From Dipteronia dyeriana (lineage: Eukaryota; Streptophyta; Magnoliopsida; Sapindales; Sapindaceae): a stretch of DNA of 64,000 nucleotides. The stretch covers positions 45,582,706 through 45,646,705 of the forward strand of contig CM065299.1 in assembly GCA_032871835.1 (NCBI GenBank), read 5' to 3'. Of the stretch, positions 44,741 through 57,187 are shown piece after piece; positions within the stretch are counted from its first letter, which is position 1, and each line of letters starts with the position of its first letter. Made by a program: the position numbers and the translations under genes. The notes below the pieces were generated by a model that was not told where the DNA came from, did no database searches, and saw nothing but the letters and a program-made list of their open reading frames with translations.

Positions 44741-45800
44741 TCATAGTGGGAGGGTTGTTAGACAATCTGAGAGATACATCGGTCTAGAAGAATCTGTAGA
44801 GAATCTTTCGGACGACGATGATCCCTACACGTACAAGGAAGCAATGGAAGATGTTGGTTGTCACCATTGGCAAAAGGCAGTGCAATCTGAAATTGAATCT
44901 ATGTTCAAAAATAAAGTCTCTTCTCTTGTAGACTTGCCTAAAGGGATAAAACCTATCGGGTGCAAGTGGGTACACAAGAGGAAAAGAGGAATGGGTGGAA
45001 AGGTGGAAACCTTTAAAACTAGATTGGTAGCTAAAGGTTATACACAGAAGGAAGGTATCGATTATGAAGAAACCTTTTCTCCTGTGGCCATGCTTAAATC
45101 CATTAGGATACTCTTATCCATTGCGGCATCTCTAGATATAGAGATTTGACAAATGGACGTCAAGACAACTTTCCTTAATGGAAGTCTTGACGAAAGCATC
45201 TATATGATGCAACCAGAAGGATTCATTGAAAAACGCCAAGAGGAAAGGGTATGCAAGTTGCAAAGATCCATATATGGATTGAAGCAAGCATCCAGATCCT
45301 GAAACATAAGGTTCGATCAAGCTGTGAAAAGTTTTGGATTTATTCAAAACCTTGATGAACCTTATGTATACAAAAGGATTAAAGGTGATAAGTTGGTTTT
45401 CCTAGTTCTTTAAGTTGATGATATGCTACTTATCGGAAACGATGTAGGTGTATTGACATCAGTAAAAGAATGGTTAGCAAAACAATTTAATATGAAGGAC
45501 TGAGGAAAAGAAAGTTTTATTCTTGGTATCCAAGTCATAAGGGATAGAAAGAATAGAACGATTGCATTATCCCAAGCTTCATACGTAGATAAAATCTTGT
45601 CTAGGTTTTCTATGCAAGATTCCAAGAAAGGTATGTTCCCTTTCTGACATGTAGTCAAACTTTGTAAGGAACAAGTTCCTAGGAATGAGCATGAAAAACA
45701 ATTCATGAGTAGGGTTCCTTATGCATATGCAGTTGGAAGTCTCATGTATGCAATGCTTTGCACTAGACCAGATATTTGTTTTATTGTGGGCATAGTTTGC
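44741..45800 (+). pseudogene. pol: Cop-A copy 2 reverse transcriptase
   Basis: The frame 44607-45149 holds the RT start: [50 protein letters not shown] replaces Trp before QMDVKTTFLNGSLDESIYMM. QRSIYGLKQASRS is followed by UGA, again at a Trp position. The active-site Tyr of YVDD is a UAA (45411-45413). LGIQVIRDRKNRTIALSQAS and SLMYAMLCTRPDI complete the domain to about 45790, with further stops. Confidence 0.92.
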
Positions 45801-46212
45801 AGGATTCAATAAAACCTAGTCCTGATCACTAGACGACAATAAAACATATTTTCAAGTATCTTAGGAGAATGAGAGATTATATCCTTATATACTCTTGAGG
45901 GGATTTAATTCCCGTTGGGTACATAGATTCTGATTTTCAGTCAGATTCTGACTCCAGGAGATCAACATCAGGATCTGTGTTTACTAGTTGAGCAGTGGCT
46001 AATTCGAGAGAACCAAGAAGTCATAAGGGAGGGATACATATTGAAAGAAAGTATCACCTTCTGAGGGAAATTGTGCATAGGGGTGACGAGACAATTACCA
46101 TGATCGCGTCAACAAAAATCTAGCGGATCCCTTTACAAAGACTCTTCCACAAAAGAGTTTCGATAGGCATCTAAAGAACGTGGGGATGAGAGATATGGCA
46201 CATTTGCTATAG
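45801..46212 (+). pseudogene. pol: Cop-A copy 2 RNase H with internal deletion
   Basis: Frame-broken sequence runs to SGSVFT at about 45990. It then joins directly to AVANSREPRSHK and the C-terminal HIERKYHLLREIV. Compared with copy 1 and Cop-C, about 200 bp with the catalytic Glu and an Asp are missing. It ends at the polypurine tract. Confidence 0.85.
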
Positions 46213-46226
46213 AGCAAGTAGGAGAT
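46213..46226 (+). other. Polypurine tract of Cop-A copy 2
   Basis: AGCAAGTAGGAGAT directly precedes TGTTGGG. Confidence 0.9.
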
Positions 46227-47992
46227 TGTTGGGATTATGCTAGATAGCAAGAGTGTAATAATGTATTTGACAATATTTTCATATTAATAAAGTGATTTAT
46301 AGTTAAACAAATCTAATAGCATTTATAGTTTAATTATTATAATTATCAAAAGTAAATAATCATAAGGTCAAAAGACTATAAGAAAAGAAGAATTGTTCAT
46401 ACATCTAGATATGTATGAGGTAGACACAATTCTTTAGTTAGTCTTGAATAATATTCAAAACTTAATATAAAAGGTAAGACACTTTTATCTTGTCAAAGTT
46501 GTAGATTCTTTTGCTACCATTTGAGTTGGATCAAATGTGTTATGGTGAGTCTAAAATCATCAAAGTGAGGTGTCTTTGGTCAAAAAGAACCTACTGCATC
46601 GGGTGCATTGAATAGGATCACAATGAAATACTTTATCTAGAACCGTCAATAGATAGAAGTCTTCATTTGAAGACAATCGGAGAGTCTATCTCAATCTTGA
46701 GATAAATGATGGACTTATGGTTAATGTTATCATTTGAGCTATCAATGAGTACGATTATATAGCATAGTCTATCATCGATAGTTTGGTGGTATTCATTTGT
46801 TAATCGATAGAGGACTTCATTTATAGATATGGACATCGTGGCTCCATTTATATAATGAGAGTAGAATACCATCATATGGATGTTTTGAGGTATTGGATAT
46901 TAAATCTTAACATTAATTTTTCATTAGTGTCTGTTGAAAAATGACTTCTTGACAAGTCAAAATATCCGTGTTCAAAACGTGGTCATATGAGTAAATATGG
47001 TAACTTAGAGAGCTATAGGCGGTCTATGAGCTCTTGACGATTACTGGTATTTTTCACAAGGATAAACTTTCTCCAATAAGGTTGTCTAGGGTATGAATGA
47101 GTACCATCAACTTATTCTATCTTTATTTAAGAGTTCAATTTTAGTTCTTTAGTGGAATGAACTAAAATTAAATAGATCGGACCTAAGTGAATCATTTGTT
47201 GATTGTGATTGGGTTGTGTCTATTGGAGCTTAAATTTAGATAGCCCGCCAAGATCCCTAATCCACACGAACATGCATGGATCACTTGATATATTCTACAG
47301 GACCAATTTAGGGATTCATCTAGAATTGTATTAAGGCATGTGAACTTGTTTCATTTTGTAAGAATAGGTCTAGTTCACATGTGGACATTTTATTCCAATG
47401 GATTTAATAACTTAAGAAAAATAATATATCGCCCATATACATGTGTTGGGCGTCAAGGCTATTGAGAATAGCTTAAATATATTAATTTTATTTTATTATT
47501 TAATTAAATTGAAATTAATTAATTTGTTAATTAATCAATTATTAATTAAAAGTCAAAATCGTTTTCCTAGTAAGAGATGGTCGACTATAATTATACTATT
47601 GTTAGTAGTATAATTAATATTAAAGTCTATATTTGATAAGTAGAAAAATAAAAAGAGTTATTTACCTAATCAAATTAGGAAGTCTTTAATATGGTTACAA
47701 ATACACTATTGAGTTGGATTAGGAGTCTTGGTATAGGATAGAATTCATTTTTTTTAAAGGATTATTAGACACCAAGTAAATCTACCTAAGGAAATGATTC
47801 TTAACTACCAAGTAATCCTTCTTAGGAAAAGAATTATGTATCCTAATTATATTCTTGTGAATTTCGGCCAACTCATAAATATATATAGGATGATAGTATT
47901 CCTTTTAGAAAAGGATTCTTAACTATCAAATAAATCAACCTAAGAAAAGATTCTTGCCAACCAATTAAATTCTTCTTAGGAAAGGATTTGTG

Positions 47993-48047
<55 letters not shown>

Positions 48048-48681
48048 TTGTTAATTTCGGCTAGCCCTATGATTTTAGAGTGAAAATTTCGGCCAACATA
48101 AGTATTTCTAAGAGAGAATTTTGCTTGGCAAGAGAGAATTTTGAGAGAGAAATATTTAGTATTTTACTCTAGACAAAATTCAATCAACTCTAAGATATAG
48201 GGTGTAGAATTCGGCCAAGGGGAAATGAGAAAAAGTGAACATTTTTGTTTTTGATAGTACACTAGTATCCTTTACATCAAAAGGGATTTGTGTACAAAAT
48301 CAAATCGGGTTCACACGAGTTTCAATCAAGTAGATTGATAATTCACAAGTGATCAGACGTTCTTGGATTTTTCTCTTGGAGGATATTTGAAACTATCAAA
48401 GAAAAGATTTTGTTTGTCTCCATCCTCAGGTATACAATTTAAAGAAAGGGAGCCCACACTCATAGGTGATTCACGTTCATGATTGGATTGGAAGATCTTA
48501 CGGAATCAATTCGGCGCTTGTTTAATCGTCACAAGGAAAATGTACGACACTTTTTATATACGTCAATTAATCTAGGGTTAAGGTTCTTGTTAGTCAAAAT
48601 GGAAATTTTTTATTTATACGCAAACCCTAATTTTCTATTTTCTCACGCTTCCGTTGCGTTTGAACCAATTTTTTCCTTACA
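46227..48681 (+). repeat. Cop-A copy 2 3' LTR
   Basis: It runs from TGTTGGGATTATGC to TTTTTTCCTTACA, 2455 bp. It matches the 5' LTR but has an expanded TA run at 47995-48045. Confidence 0.94.
47995..48045. repeat. Expanded (TA)n run in 3' LTR
   Basis: It is about 51 bp, where the partner LTR has about 14 bp (40425-40438). It lies where the core promoter of Cop-A LTRs sits. Confidence 0.92.
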
Positions 48682-48686
48682 ATAGA

Positions 48687-48977
48687 AGCACATGGGATAA
48701 CCCTATAAGATATGGAGCCCACTTATCATCCAGAGAATGGTCCCCTGGTACTGAATGAGGAAGAGCAAAGCAGAGAATGGGCTAGCGGGCACCCTGTAGA
48801 AGAGCTAGAAAAAGTACCCATCAGAAGTGATGACCTCTCCAAGGTTTTTAGGGTCAGAGCTACCCTCGAGCCAAGAGTGAATGAGGGTTTGATTGAGCTT
48901 TTTTGAGAATTCAATGACATCTTTGCTTGGAGCCATGACGAGGTGCCGAGATTCCTGATATCTTTGGTAGCACACCG
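48687..48977 (+). pseudogene. pol: Tat-2 linker before RT
   Basis: It continues Tat-2 after Cop-A copy 2. NEEEQSREWASGHPVEELE and VFRVRATLEPRVNEGLIELF, then a UGA and EFNDIFAWSHDEVP, match the Tat-1 region 20987-21215. RT, both RNase H domains and integrase do not follow. Cop-C stands there instead. Confidence 0.85.
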
Positions 48978-49530
48978 ACCGCAATCCCAACATATGAAGC
49001 ATATTGATCAGGAACAGCATCCGACCTCACCCATGGTATATCAAAGGCCACGATTTAACCTGAAGGAGTCGATAAGACATTCAGGATTAAGATCACCCAT
49101 ATATAGCCATCATTAGTTGATATATATGAATCTCATCGGTAAACGAACCTTGGTAAGAGAATCATATCGATCATGACCTGGTCCTATATGATCACATCAT
49201 ACCACGTGCCTCCATTCCCATATCTTATATGAAAGATTCAGGATAGAATCATCGTACTTTACAGAATGAACCACAGCTATAGATTAACCATAAATAAAGT
49301 ACCCAACTTTATTTGCTATCTATGGACTCTTTAGATTGTACGTCTCTTATTGTATCCATCCATATATGACACTCATTTACAGAGTTCGAGATTACATCCG
49401 TCAATCTTGGATTTTAAATATATGCATAAGTTATAAAATAAACAACACAACAAGAATTAATTGAACTTTTCCTTTTACTTATTTCACAAATCCATTTACA
49501 AATTACATCTTTAGGGCATAAACCCCAACA
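48978..49530 (-). repeat. Cop-C 3' LTR
   Basis: It is 553 bp, ending (plus strand) with ATAAACCCCAACA. The other edge, near ACCGCAATCCC, lacks the canonical TG, so that boundary is set only by where the two LTRs start to match. Confidence 0.82.
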
Positions 49531-50240
49531 ATCTCCCACTTGCATTAGAGCTTGTGAGGTATGTCTCGTAACCCTGGACCATCTAGGTGACCCAAAAACA
49601 CTTTAGCCGGTAAGGTCTTTGTAAATGGATTAGCATGATTATCTTGTGAGGCTATCTTTGTGATAATCACATCTCCTCTCTACATTATCTCTCTAATGAG
49701 ATGATACTTTCACTCTATATGCTTTCCTGTCTTGTGGCTTCTTGGTTCATTGGAATTAGTCATAGCACCACTGTTATCACAATAAAGTATGATGGGCTTA
49801 TCCAGGTCTGGAATAACTTCCAGATCACTCAAGATTTTATGGAGCCAAACAGCCTCTTTAGCAGCTTCACAAGCGGCTATATATTCGGTTTCCATGGTGA
49901 AGTCAGCAATACAAGATTGCTTGATACTTCTCCACACAATAGCTTCACCACCCAGGGTGAATACTGATCCAGACGTGGATTTCCTAGAATTTCTGTCTGA
50001 TTGAAAATCAGAATCTGTGTATTCTAACGGGATCAAATCCTGCTCAGAATACACTAGCATATAATCTCCCATTCTCCGAAGATACTTGAGAATTTTCTTG
50101 ATAGCAACCCAATGATCCAATCCTGGGTTGGACTGGTATCTACTGACTACTCCTACTGCATAGGAGATGTCCAATCTCATGCATAACATAGCATACATGA
50201 GACTACCTACTGTCGATGCATAGGGTACACGTCTCATATC
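49531..50240 (-). pseudogene. pol: Cop-C RNase H
   Basis: 50237-49710 reads SLMYAMLCMRLDIS (RT end) and STSGSVFTLGGEAIVWRSIKQ. METEYIAACEAAKEAVWL carries the catalytic Glu, and LYCDNSGAMTNSNEPRSHK carries Asp. The tail, 49709-49545, is in broken frame (DNHANPFTKTLPAK), where the last Asp reads Asn. Confidence 0.87.
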
Positions 50241-51128
50241 CTCAACTTCTTAAGGTATCTTAGGACATTGTTCCTTAGACAAGTAAACTCTATGCCTAGA
50301 AGGTGAATTACCTTTCTTGGAGTTTTGCATCAAAAATTGCACAAGAATCTTGTCGATATATGATGCCTAAGACAGTACTATGAGTTTGTTCTTACGATCC
50401 CTTATAAGTTGGATCCCTAGAACATAACTCGCCTTTCCCAAATCTTCCATTTGGAATTGTCTAGCCAGTTAGCCTTTTACATCAGACAACACTCCCACAT
50501 CATTCCTAATGAGTAGGATATCATCTACGTATAGGACCAAGAAATCTACTTTCTTATCAATGATGCGCTTGTAGACACAAGGCTCATCAACTTTCTGCTC
50601 GAAGCCATAGGTTTTGATCACATCATCAAACTTAATGTTCTAAGATCTAGATGCTTGATTAAGTCCATAGATGGACCTTTACAACTTGTAAACCTTTTGC
50701 TCTTGATATGGAGACACGAATCCCTCTGGTTGCATCATATAGATGCTCTTATCAAGATTTCCCTTCAAGAATGCAGTCTTGACGTCCATTTGCCAAATTT
50801 CATAATCAAAATAGGCAGCAATGGATAAGAGAATCCTAATAGACTTTAACATGGCTACTGGCGAGAAGGTCTCTTCATAATCGACCCCCTCTTTCTAGGT
50901 ATAACCCTTGGCCACTAGCTTTGCCTTGAAGGTCTCTACCTTCACGTCTACTCCTCTCTTTCTCTTACAGATCCACTTACACCCTGTGGGTTTTACCTCA
51001 TTCGGTAAGTCTACAAGATCCCAGACTGAGTTAGAGCATATGGACTCCATCTCGAGATTCATGGCTTTAAGCCATTCCTCTTTATCAGGATCTTCCATTG
51101 CATTTTTAAATGTCAAAGGATCATCCAC
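50241..51128 (-). pseudogene. pol: Cop-C reverse transcriptase
   Basis: 51128-50895 opens with DDPLTFKNAMEDPDKEEWLKA, KPTGCKWICKRKRG and LVAKGYT. After stops, QMDVKTAFLKG-type sequence (about 50775) and the intact active site YVDD (50520-50531, minus) follow. The RVT_2 layout is complete in order but broken by several stops. Confidence 0.87.
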
Positions 51129-51263
51129 ACTATCAGTAGAGACGACACCTTATCCCTCATATTATCCAAACCCCGAATCAACCCTTCAAGGAACTATTAT
51201 ATACTTCTCGCAAGAAAGAATGGATTCCCCTATTTTGTACAAACCTTCCCAGCTATAAGCCAA

Positions 51264-51816
51264 ACCGCAATCCCAACATACAGAGCATATTGATCGAGAA
51301 CAGCATCTGACCTCACCCATGGTATATCAAAGACCACGATCTAACTTGATGGAGTCGATAAGACACTCAGGATTAAGATCACCCATATATAGCCATCATT
51401 AGTTGATATATATGAATCTCATCGGCAAACGAATCTTGGTAAGAGATTCATAAAGATAATAGCCAAGTTCTATATGATCACATCATACAAGGTTCCTCCA
51501 TTCCCATATCTCATAAGAATGGTTCAGAATAGAATCATCGTACATTACGGAATGGACCGTAACTATAGATTAACCACAAAGAAAGTACCCAGCTTTATTT
51601 GCTATCTATGGACTCTTTAGATTGCACGTCACTTACTGTATCCATCCATATATGACACTCATATACACAGTTCGAGATTACATCCGGCAATCTTGGATGT
51701 TAAATATATGCACAAGTTATAAAATAAACAACACAACAAGAATGAATTGAACTTTTCCTTTTATTTATTTCATAAATCTATTTACAAATTACATCTTTAG
51801 TGTATAAACCCCAACA
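51264..51816 (-). repeat. Cop-C 5' LTR
   Basis: It is 553 bp, the same length as the partner and near-identical in long stretches (CACCCATATATAGCCATC). It ends at CCCCAACA (51816). Confidence 0.85.
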
Positions 51817-53245
51817 CTTCTGCACAAGAGTTTGAGCCCGTGTAAGTAATCCTCTTGCCCTCTCTGCTTCATCCTCAACTTTTGTCATGTGGTCACGAAG
51901 AGTGGCCACCTAATGGCTCACAGCCATGTTGAATTTGAACGTCTACAGGATGTGAAGCTTAAGTTAGAAACTGATCAAGCTGGCAACCACAAGTAAAGGT
52001 GAAATAAGATAATTACCTCAGTCAAGAGAGGCGACCACCTGGGTAAGATAAGAAAAACTGCTTCAAGACTTTATTTTGCTCATCAGAGCTCGGCTGATGT
52101 TGAAAGCGAGCTGGAGGAACCTCCGTAAAATCGGCCTTATGGTCCCCCAAAGCTTGAGGATTCGGGGATACGAATAAAAAAGCAGAAACATTAAGGTTGT
52201 CTACCACATGAGTGGTAGAAGTAGTAACAACAACAGAATAGGCAACCGAAGAAGGGTTGGTGGCAATTACAGCAGATGTAAGAGGAACAGAGGTTACCTC
52301 ACCTCGTACCTTAGAAGCCTGCGATGCGAAGATCGCCATCTTGGACTTAGGATGGGAAGGGGATGGAACTGGAGCAGGTGAAATCACAGAGAGTCCATAT
52401 CCAATGAGGACTTATCATTAAAAGTATTAGGGACCTCGAATTCATGCCCACTGATAAGGATTGAGCTTCCCCAGTCACCCTTCACTAGAATCTATTCTTT
52501 CTTTCAGTCGAAATTTTTCTTGGAAGCATCGAAAATGATGAAGTTGAGCTTGTTCTTGACTTATATGTAGAACCAACCTCTTGGGATGCTACATAGACTA
52601 CCAATCTAAAAGATGTTAGCCAGTTCCCCCACTCTGGCTCCCTAGCGACCTTGCTTAACTCGCACCGCTCCCGCCTCTGCTTGAGGAAGCCAATTATGTC
52701 TCCAAAATCCATGGATTGATTGGAAAGAAGCTAGTTGGAGGGCATTGAGAGCCTATCGGAGGGTGGGGTGAAGAGGAAGCTTGACCCCAAATTCAAAAGT
52801 TGCGATATAGATCAGGAGCACATCTGTAGAAGGGGGAAATACATTATAGTTCTTGGGTAGAACAGAGACAGAGACATTGTCAGGAATGACAAACTTTTCC
52901 TTCAAGCAATTAATCGACTTTGAGTTAGTGGTAGAATTCGAGATGACCTTGAAGTGGTAGGGAAGAATTTCATCCTAAAAGGTACCAACAACAATAGCTT
53001 GACCTCACCGACCTTAGCATCCTCATATTCTTTTTCTGAATCCTCTTCGACCAAGTTAAGAGGTTCCTCGGGTTTTTTTGAGAAACCATACTCGATTGAA
53101 ACATTCCTACTCGAGCGATGATGTTGTGGGTTAGAGAAGAATCCACACAGTCGAAATCTTTTTATGCTTGCTTCCTATGAGCAAGACTAGAGACCTTCTC
53201 ACCTTTTACCATAAGGTCAACTGTATCACGATAGGACTTCAACAT
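51817..53245 (-). pseudogene. Antisense accessory gene of Tat-2
   Basis: This is homologous to the antisense gene of Tat-1. A start (MLKSYRDTVDL) lies at 53245. 52712-52485 has MDFGDIIGFLKQRRERCELS, aligned with the Tat-1 IGFLMLWREQCQL segment. 52387-52022 is the Ala/Ser/Pro linker with SKMAIFASQASK, as in Tat-1. 51960-51820 is the coiled-coil start. The C-terminal acidic part is missing because Cop-C stands there. Several frame shifts disable it. Confidence 0.72.
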
Positions 53246-53597
53246 GGTGATGATAAATTTTGAGTTAGATGAAAGAAAGATAGAGATGTTGCTGGAGGTG
53301 GCGAAGAATGAAGGGATTTTTTGAAAAGTTTGAAATTTGAAGGAATAAGAATCGTGAGAAGGAAGACGGCATGACCGAGTTTAAATAAGGATGAGTTGCA
53401 CAATAACCAGTAATTTCAGTGGCGGAAGTAAGCAAGAAGGTGAGATATTCAGTGAAGATTACCTCAATTCTCAAAGATTGACGTAATGCAACTTTATTAT
53501 TTTGAAAAATACACTGTTCCTTGCTCGCCATGTTTCGCTTGCATTTAGTGAGAGGATTCCTTCCCAGATTTTGGCTACTAAAAGAAGAGGGAAAATT
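53246..53597 (+). other. Tat-2 non-coding stretch before the LTR
   Basis: It is colinear with Tat-1 28390-28690. I see no gene in it. It is interrupted at 53597 by a Cop-A solo LTR and resumes at 55969. Confidence 0.6.
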
Positions 53598-55963
53598 TGT
53601 TGGGATTATGCTCGATAGCAAGAGTATAATAATGTATTCGACAAAATTTTCATATTAATAAAGTTATTTCTAGTTTAACAAATCTTAAAACATTTATAGT
53701 TTAATTATTCTAATTGTCAAAAGTAAATAATCATAAGGTTAAAAGACTAGGAGAAAAGAAGAATTGTTCATACAACTAGATATGTATATGGTAGACACAA
53801 TTCTTTAGTTAGTCTTTAATAATATTTACAATTTAAGATAAAGGTTTGGCGCCTTTATCTTGTCAAAGTTGTAGATTCTTTTGCTAGCACTTGAGTGGGA
53901 TCAAATGTGTTATTATGAGTCTAAAATCATCAAAGTGTGGTGTCTTTGGGTAAAAGAATCTAGTGCACTAGGTGCATTGAATTGGATCACAATGAAATAC
54001 TTTATCTAGAACAATCAATGGATAAAAGTTTTCATTTAAAGACAATCGGAGAGTCTATCTCAATCATGAGATAAATGATGGACTTATGGTTGCAAGTGCT
54101 ATCATTTGAGCTATCAATGAGTACGATTATATAGCATAGTCTATCCTCGATAGTTTTGTGGTATTCATTTGTTAATCGATAGAGGACTTCATTTATAGAT
54201 ATGGACATTGTGGCTCCATTTATTAAATGAGAGTAGAATATCAACATATGGATGTTATGAGGTATTGGATATTAAATCTTAACGTTAAGTTTTCAACAGT
54301 GTCTATTGAAACATGGCTTCTGGACAAGTCAAAATATCTAAATTCAAAATGTGGTCATATGAGTAAATATGGTAACTTGGAGAGCTATAGACGGTCTATG
54401 AGCTCTTGGCGATTACTAATATTCTTCACGAGGATAAACTTTCTCTAATAAGGTTGTCTAGGGTATGAGTAAGAAATATTAACTTCTTCTATCTTTATTT
54501 ATGAGTGCAATTTTAGTTCTTCAGTGGAATGAACTAAAATTAATAGATTGAACCTAAGTGAATCATTTGTTGATTGTGATTGGGTTTGGTGTATTGGAGC
54601 TTAAATTTAGATAGCCCGTCAATATCTCCAATCCACACGAACTTCCATGGATCACTTGATATATTCTACCAGACCAATTTAGGGGTCCATCTAGAATTGT
54701 AGTGAGGCATGTGGACTTGTTTCTTTTGTAAGAATGGGTTTAGTTCACATGTGGATTTTTTTATTAAGGTCCAATAGATTTAATAAAATAAGAAAAATAA
54801 TATATTGGCCCATGTCTATGAGTTGGGCGGCAAAGCTATATAGTTTAGCTTAATTATATTATGTTTATTTTATTATTTAATTAAATGGAAATTAATTAAT
54901 TTGTTAATTAACTAATTATTGAATTAATAGTCAAAATCTTTTTTCTAGTAGGATTTGGTCTCCTGATATTATACTATTGTTGGTAGTATAATTAAATTAA
55001 AGACTATATTTGATAAGTAGATAAATAAAAGGAATTATTTATCTAGTCAAATTTGGAAATCTTTAATATGGTTGTAAATACACTATTGAGTTGGATTAGA
55101 AGTCTTGGTGTAGGAAAGAATTGTTTTTGGAAAAGGATTCTTTGTCACCAAGTAAATATACCTAAGGGTAGAATTCTTTTTTGAAAAGGATTCTTAATCA
55201 CTAAGTAAATCCACCTAAGGAAAGGATTCTTAACTACCAAGTAAATCCTTCTTAGGAAAGGATTTGTATGCCTATTTATACTACCTCTAAATTTTGGCCA
55301 AGAGAGGATTTTGAAGCTCAAAATTTCATGCAAGCCAAAGAGAATTTAGAGAGAGGAAAAATTTTGCAATTAGATAATTCTGAGAAGAAAAATTCGGCTA
55401 AGCCCTGATTTTTCTAAAAGAGTTTTCAGCCACTATAGAATTTTGAGTATAGAGAATTCGGTTCTTGCTCTAGATAAATTCATCCAACTCTAAAGATTGG
55501 TATGTGAAAATTTGGCAAAGATGAAAAGGAAGAAAGAACGTTTAGTTTTTGATAGTACACTAGTAGCCTTTAAAGGTTTTATGTACAACATCGAATAGAT
55601 GTTCACGCGAGTTTCAATCAAATTGATTGATAATTCACAAGTGACCTAACGTTATTTGTTTTCTTCTTGGAGGATAATTGTAACTAACTAAGAAAAATAT
55701 TTTGTTTGTTTCCATCCTCAGGTATACAATTTAAAGAAAGGAAGCCCACACTTCTAGGTGATTCACGTTCGTGATTGGATTGAAAGATCTTACGGATTCA
55801 ATTCGGTGCTTCTTCAATCATCATGAGAAAAAGGCAAGACAGTTTATATATATATCAATTAATCTAGGGTTAAGGTTCTTGTTATTAAAAAGGGAAAATT
55901 ATTACTTATACCGAAACCCTAATTTTTATTTTTCATGCTTCCGTTGTGCGAATTTTCCCTACA
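53598..55963 (+). mobile_element. Cop-A solo LTR (copy 3)
   Basis: A single 2366-bp LTR, TGTTGGGATTATGC to TTTTCCCTACA, is flanked by a perfect target duplication, AAATT (53593-53597 and 55964-55968). No internal region is present, as expected after recombination between the two LTRs of a full element. Repeats at 55130-55265 precede the TATTTATAC core-promoter candidate (about 55273). Confidence 0.95.
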
Positions 55964-55968
55964 AAATT

Positions 55969-57187
55969 TCCTAATTAAAACAGAAAATATGACTCCAACC
56001 CTAACTCAATCACCGGTGTTCAAGTTGGAGGGGACTTTTGTTAATAGCCAAATTTTGCTAAGGACAAAAGGTAAATTTTCCACTCTACATGCAAGGGTCT
56101 GGATTAAGTTGTGTACGACCATACGACCTGTAGAAGTAAGGCAAGGTCACCTGTACCCTAGACACACTTCAGGTAAAGCCCGAAGTGAACAGATCAAGCT
56201 CATTACATCAAAATAAGAGTCTGAAGCAAGATCGATACGTGAATACCTAGGCTCCCCGAGGTTGAAATACCTCGATACCTCTCCAGAAGCCCGCCACCTT
56301 TTTTAGATACGCAAAGGGTCCTATAAGGGCATCGGGTTCGTCCTACGGTATTGCTCCATTTCGGTAAGGGAAGAACCAAATCTATCCTAGTATGTAGGAG
56401 GAAGCTCGCATAAGCTTTGTTAGCACTAAAGAGCACCAACGTGGTCATTTTAAGCTTAAAAAAAGACCTAGAAAGGTCAGATCAAGGTTCTAGTACAATA
56501 TAGGAACATAGATATACCTTGGAATTCAAAATAGAGAACACCATATTTGATGACCTCCATGATGTATCTCATCAGGGCTGTATATGAGATGGCCTGCACT
56601 CTCCAACTTGCATTAAAGCGCTACGTACATGCAAGGCAAGTGATTGAGTCCAAAGAGGAAACAACTTATCTCCCTCCAAGATATTCTCGAATCCATTATC
56701 GAGCCAAAGTCAATGATATTTAAGCAGAATATCCCACCCGATAAGGTGGGATTCGATTAGAAAATTAATGGCTCGAGAATTACGAGTTTAATTTAATTGG
56801 ACTGTATATAAATATGCCCAAGCATGCATAAAGAAAATAAGAAGAAGACATATAAAATAGAAAGCTTTGCCTTGGCCTACATTCTATTCACAGAACACGG
56901 CCACCATTGTTATCTACTTCTTGATAGGCACGAAGCTGGCACACCGCTTGTACTTAAGAGAGATTGTGTGTTTTCGAGTGATTTCTGTAAATGACGTGTG
57001 ATTCATTTAACAGTAATAGAGTAATGCCGTTTTCCTTTACAAATCTTTATTACATCACTCACCTTCATATCAATCACCATATGCATAAACCAGGTACCGA
57101 AGGTACCAACCCCGACCGCGACCTCTGAGGTAGTGGTCTCGAGGGTGCTAGATGAAATTCCTCATCCCGAGTGAATTTTCGGTTAAC
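55969..57187 (+). mobile_element. Tat-2 3' LTR
   Basis: TGACTCCAACCCTAACT with CGGTGTTCAAGTT (55989-56025) matches the Tat-1 3' end. AGAGGAAACAACTTATC (about 56652) and GGTCTCGAGGGTG match Tat-3. A TATA candidate is at 56805. No gene. It ends near 57187, where Cop-A leader sequence begins. Confidence 0.65.
56805..56814 (+). promoter_or_regulatory. TATA box of Tat-2 LTR
   Basis: TATATAAATA lies about 380 bp before the LTR end, in a good context for a plant core promoter. Confidence 0.5.

Larger units (their letters stand above)
38649..48681 (+). mobile_element. Cop-A copy 2, complete but defective
   Basis: This 10.0-kb element is bounded by a perfect 5-bp duplication, ATAGA (38644-38648 and 48682-48686), inside Tat-2. 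5' LTR 38649-41056 (2408 bp), primer site, leader, gag, pol, polypurine tract, 3' LTR 46227-48681 (2455 bp). The two LTRs differ at about a dozen of the first 170 bp by eye, so the insertion is old. Pol has many stops and a deleted RNase H. Confidence 0.95.
48978..51816 (-). mobile_element. Cop-C, internally deleted copia element
   Basis: Two 553-bp LTRs (48978-49530 and 51264-51816) flank only about 1.73 kb holding RT and RNase H. A polypurine tract (49531-49543, minus AAGTGGGAGAT) and a decayed primer site (about 51248-51263) are at the expected places. No target duplication is seen, and Tat-2 RT to integrase is missing between the flanks, so the site was rearranged. Gag, protease and integrase are absent. 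Confidence 0.85.
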
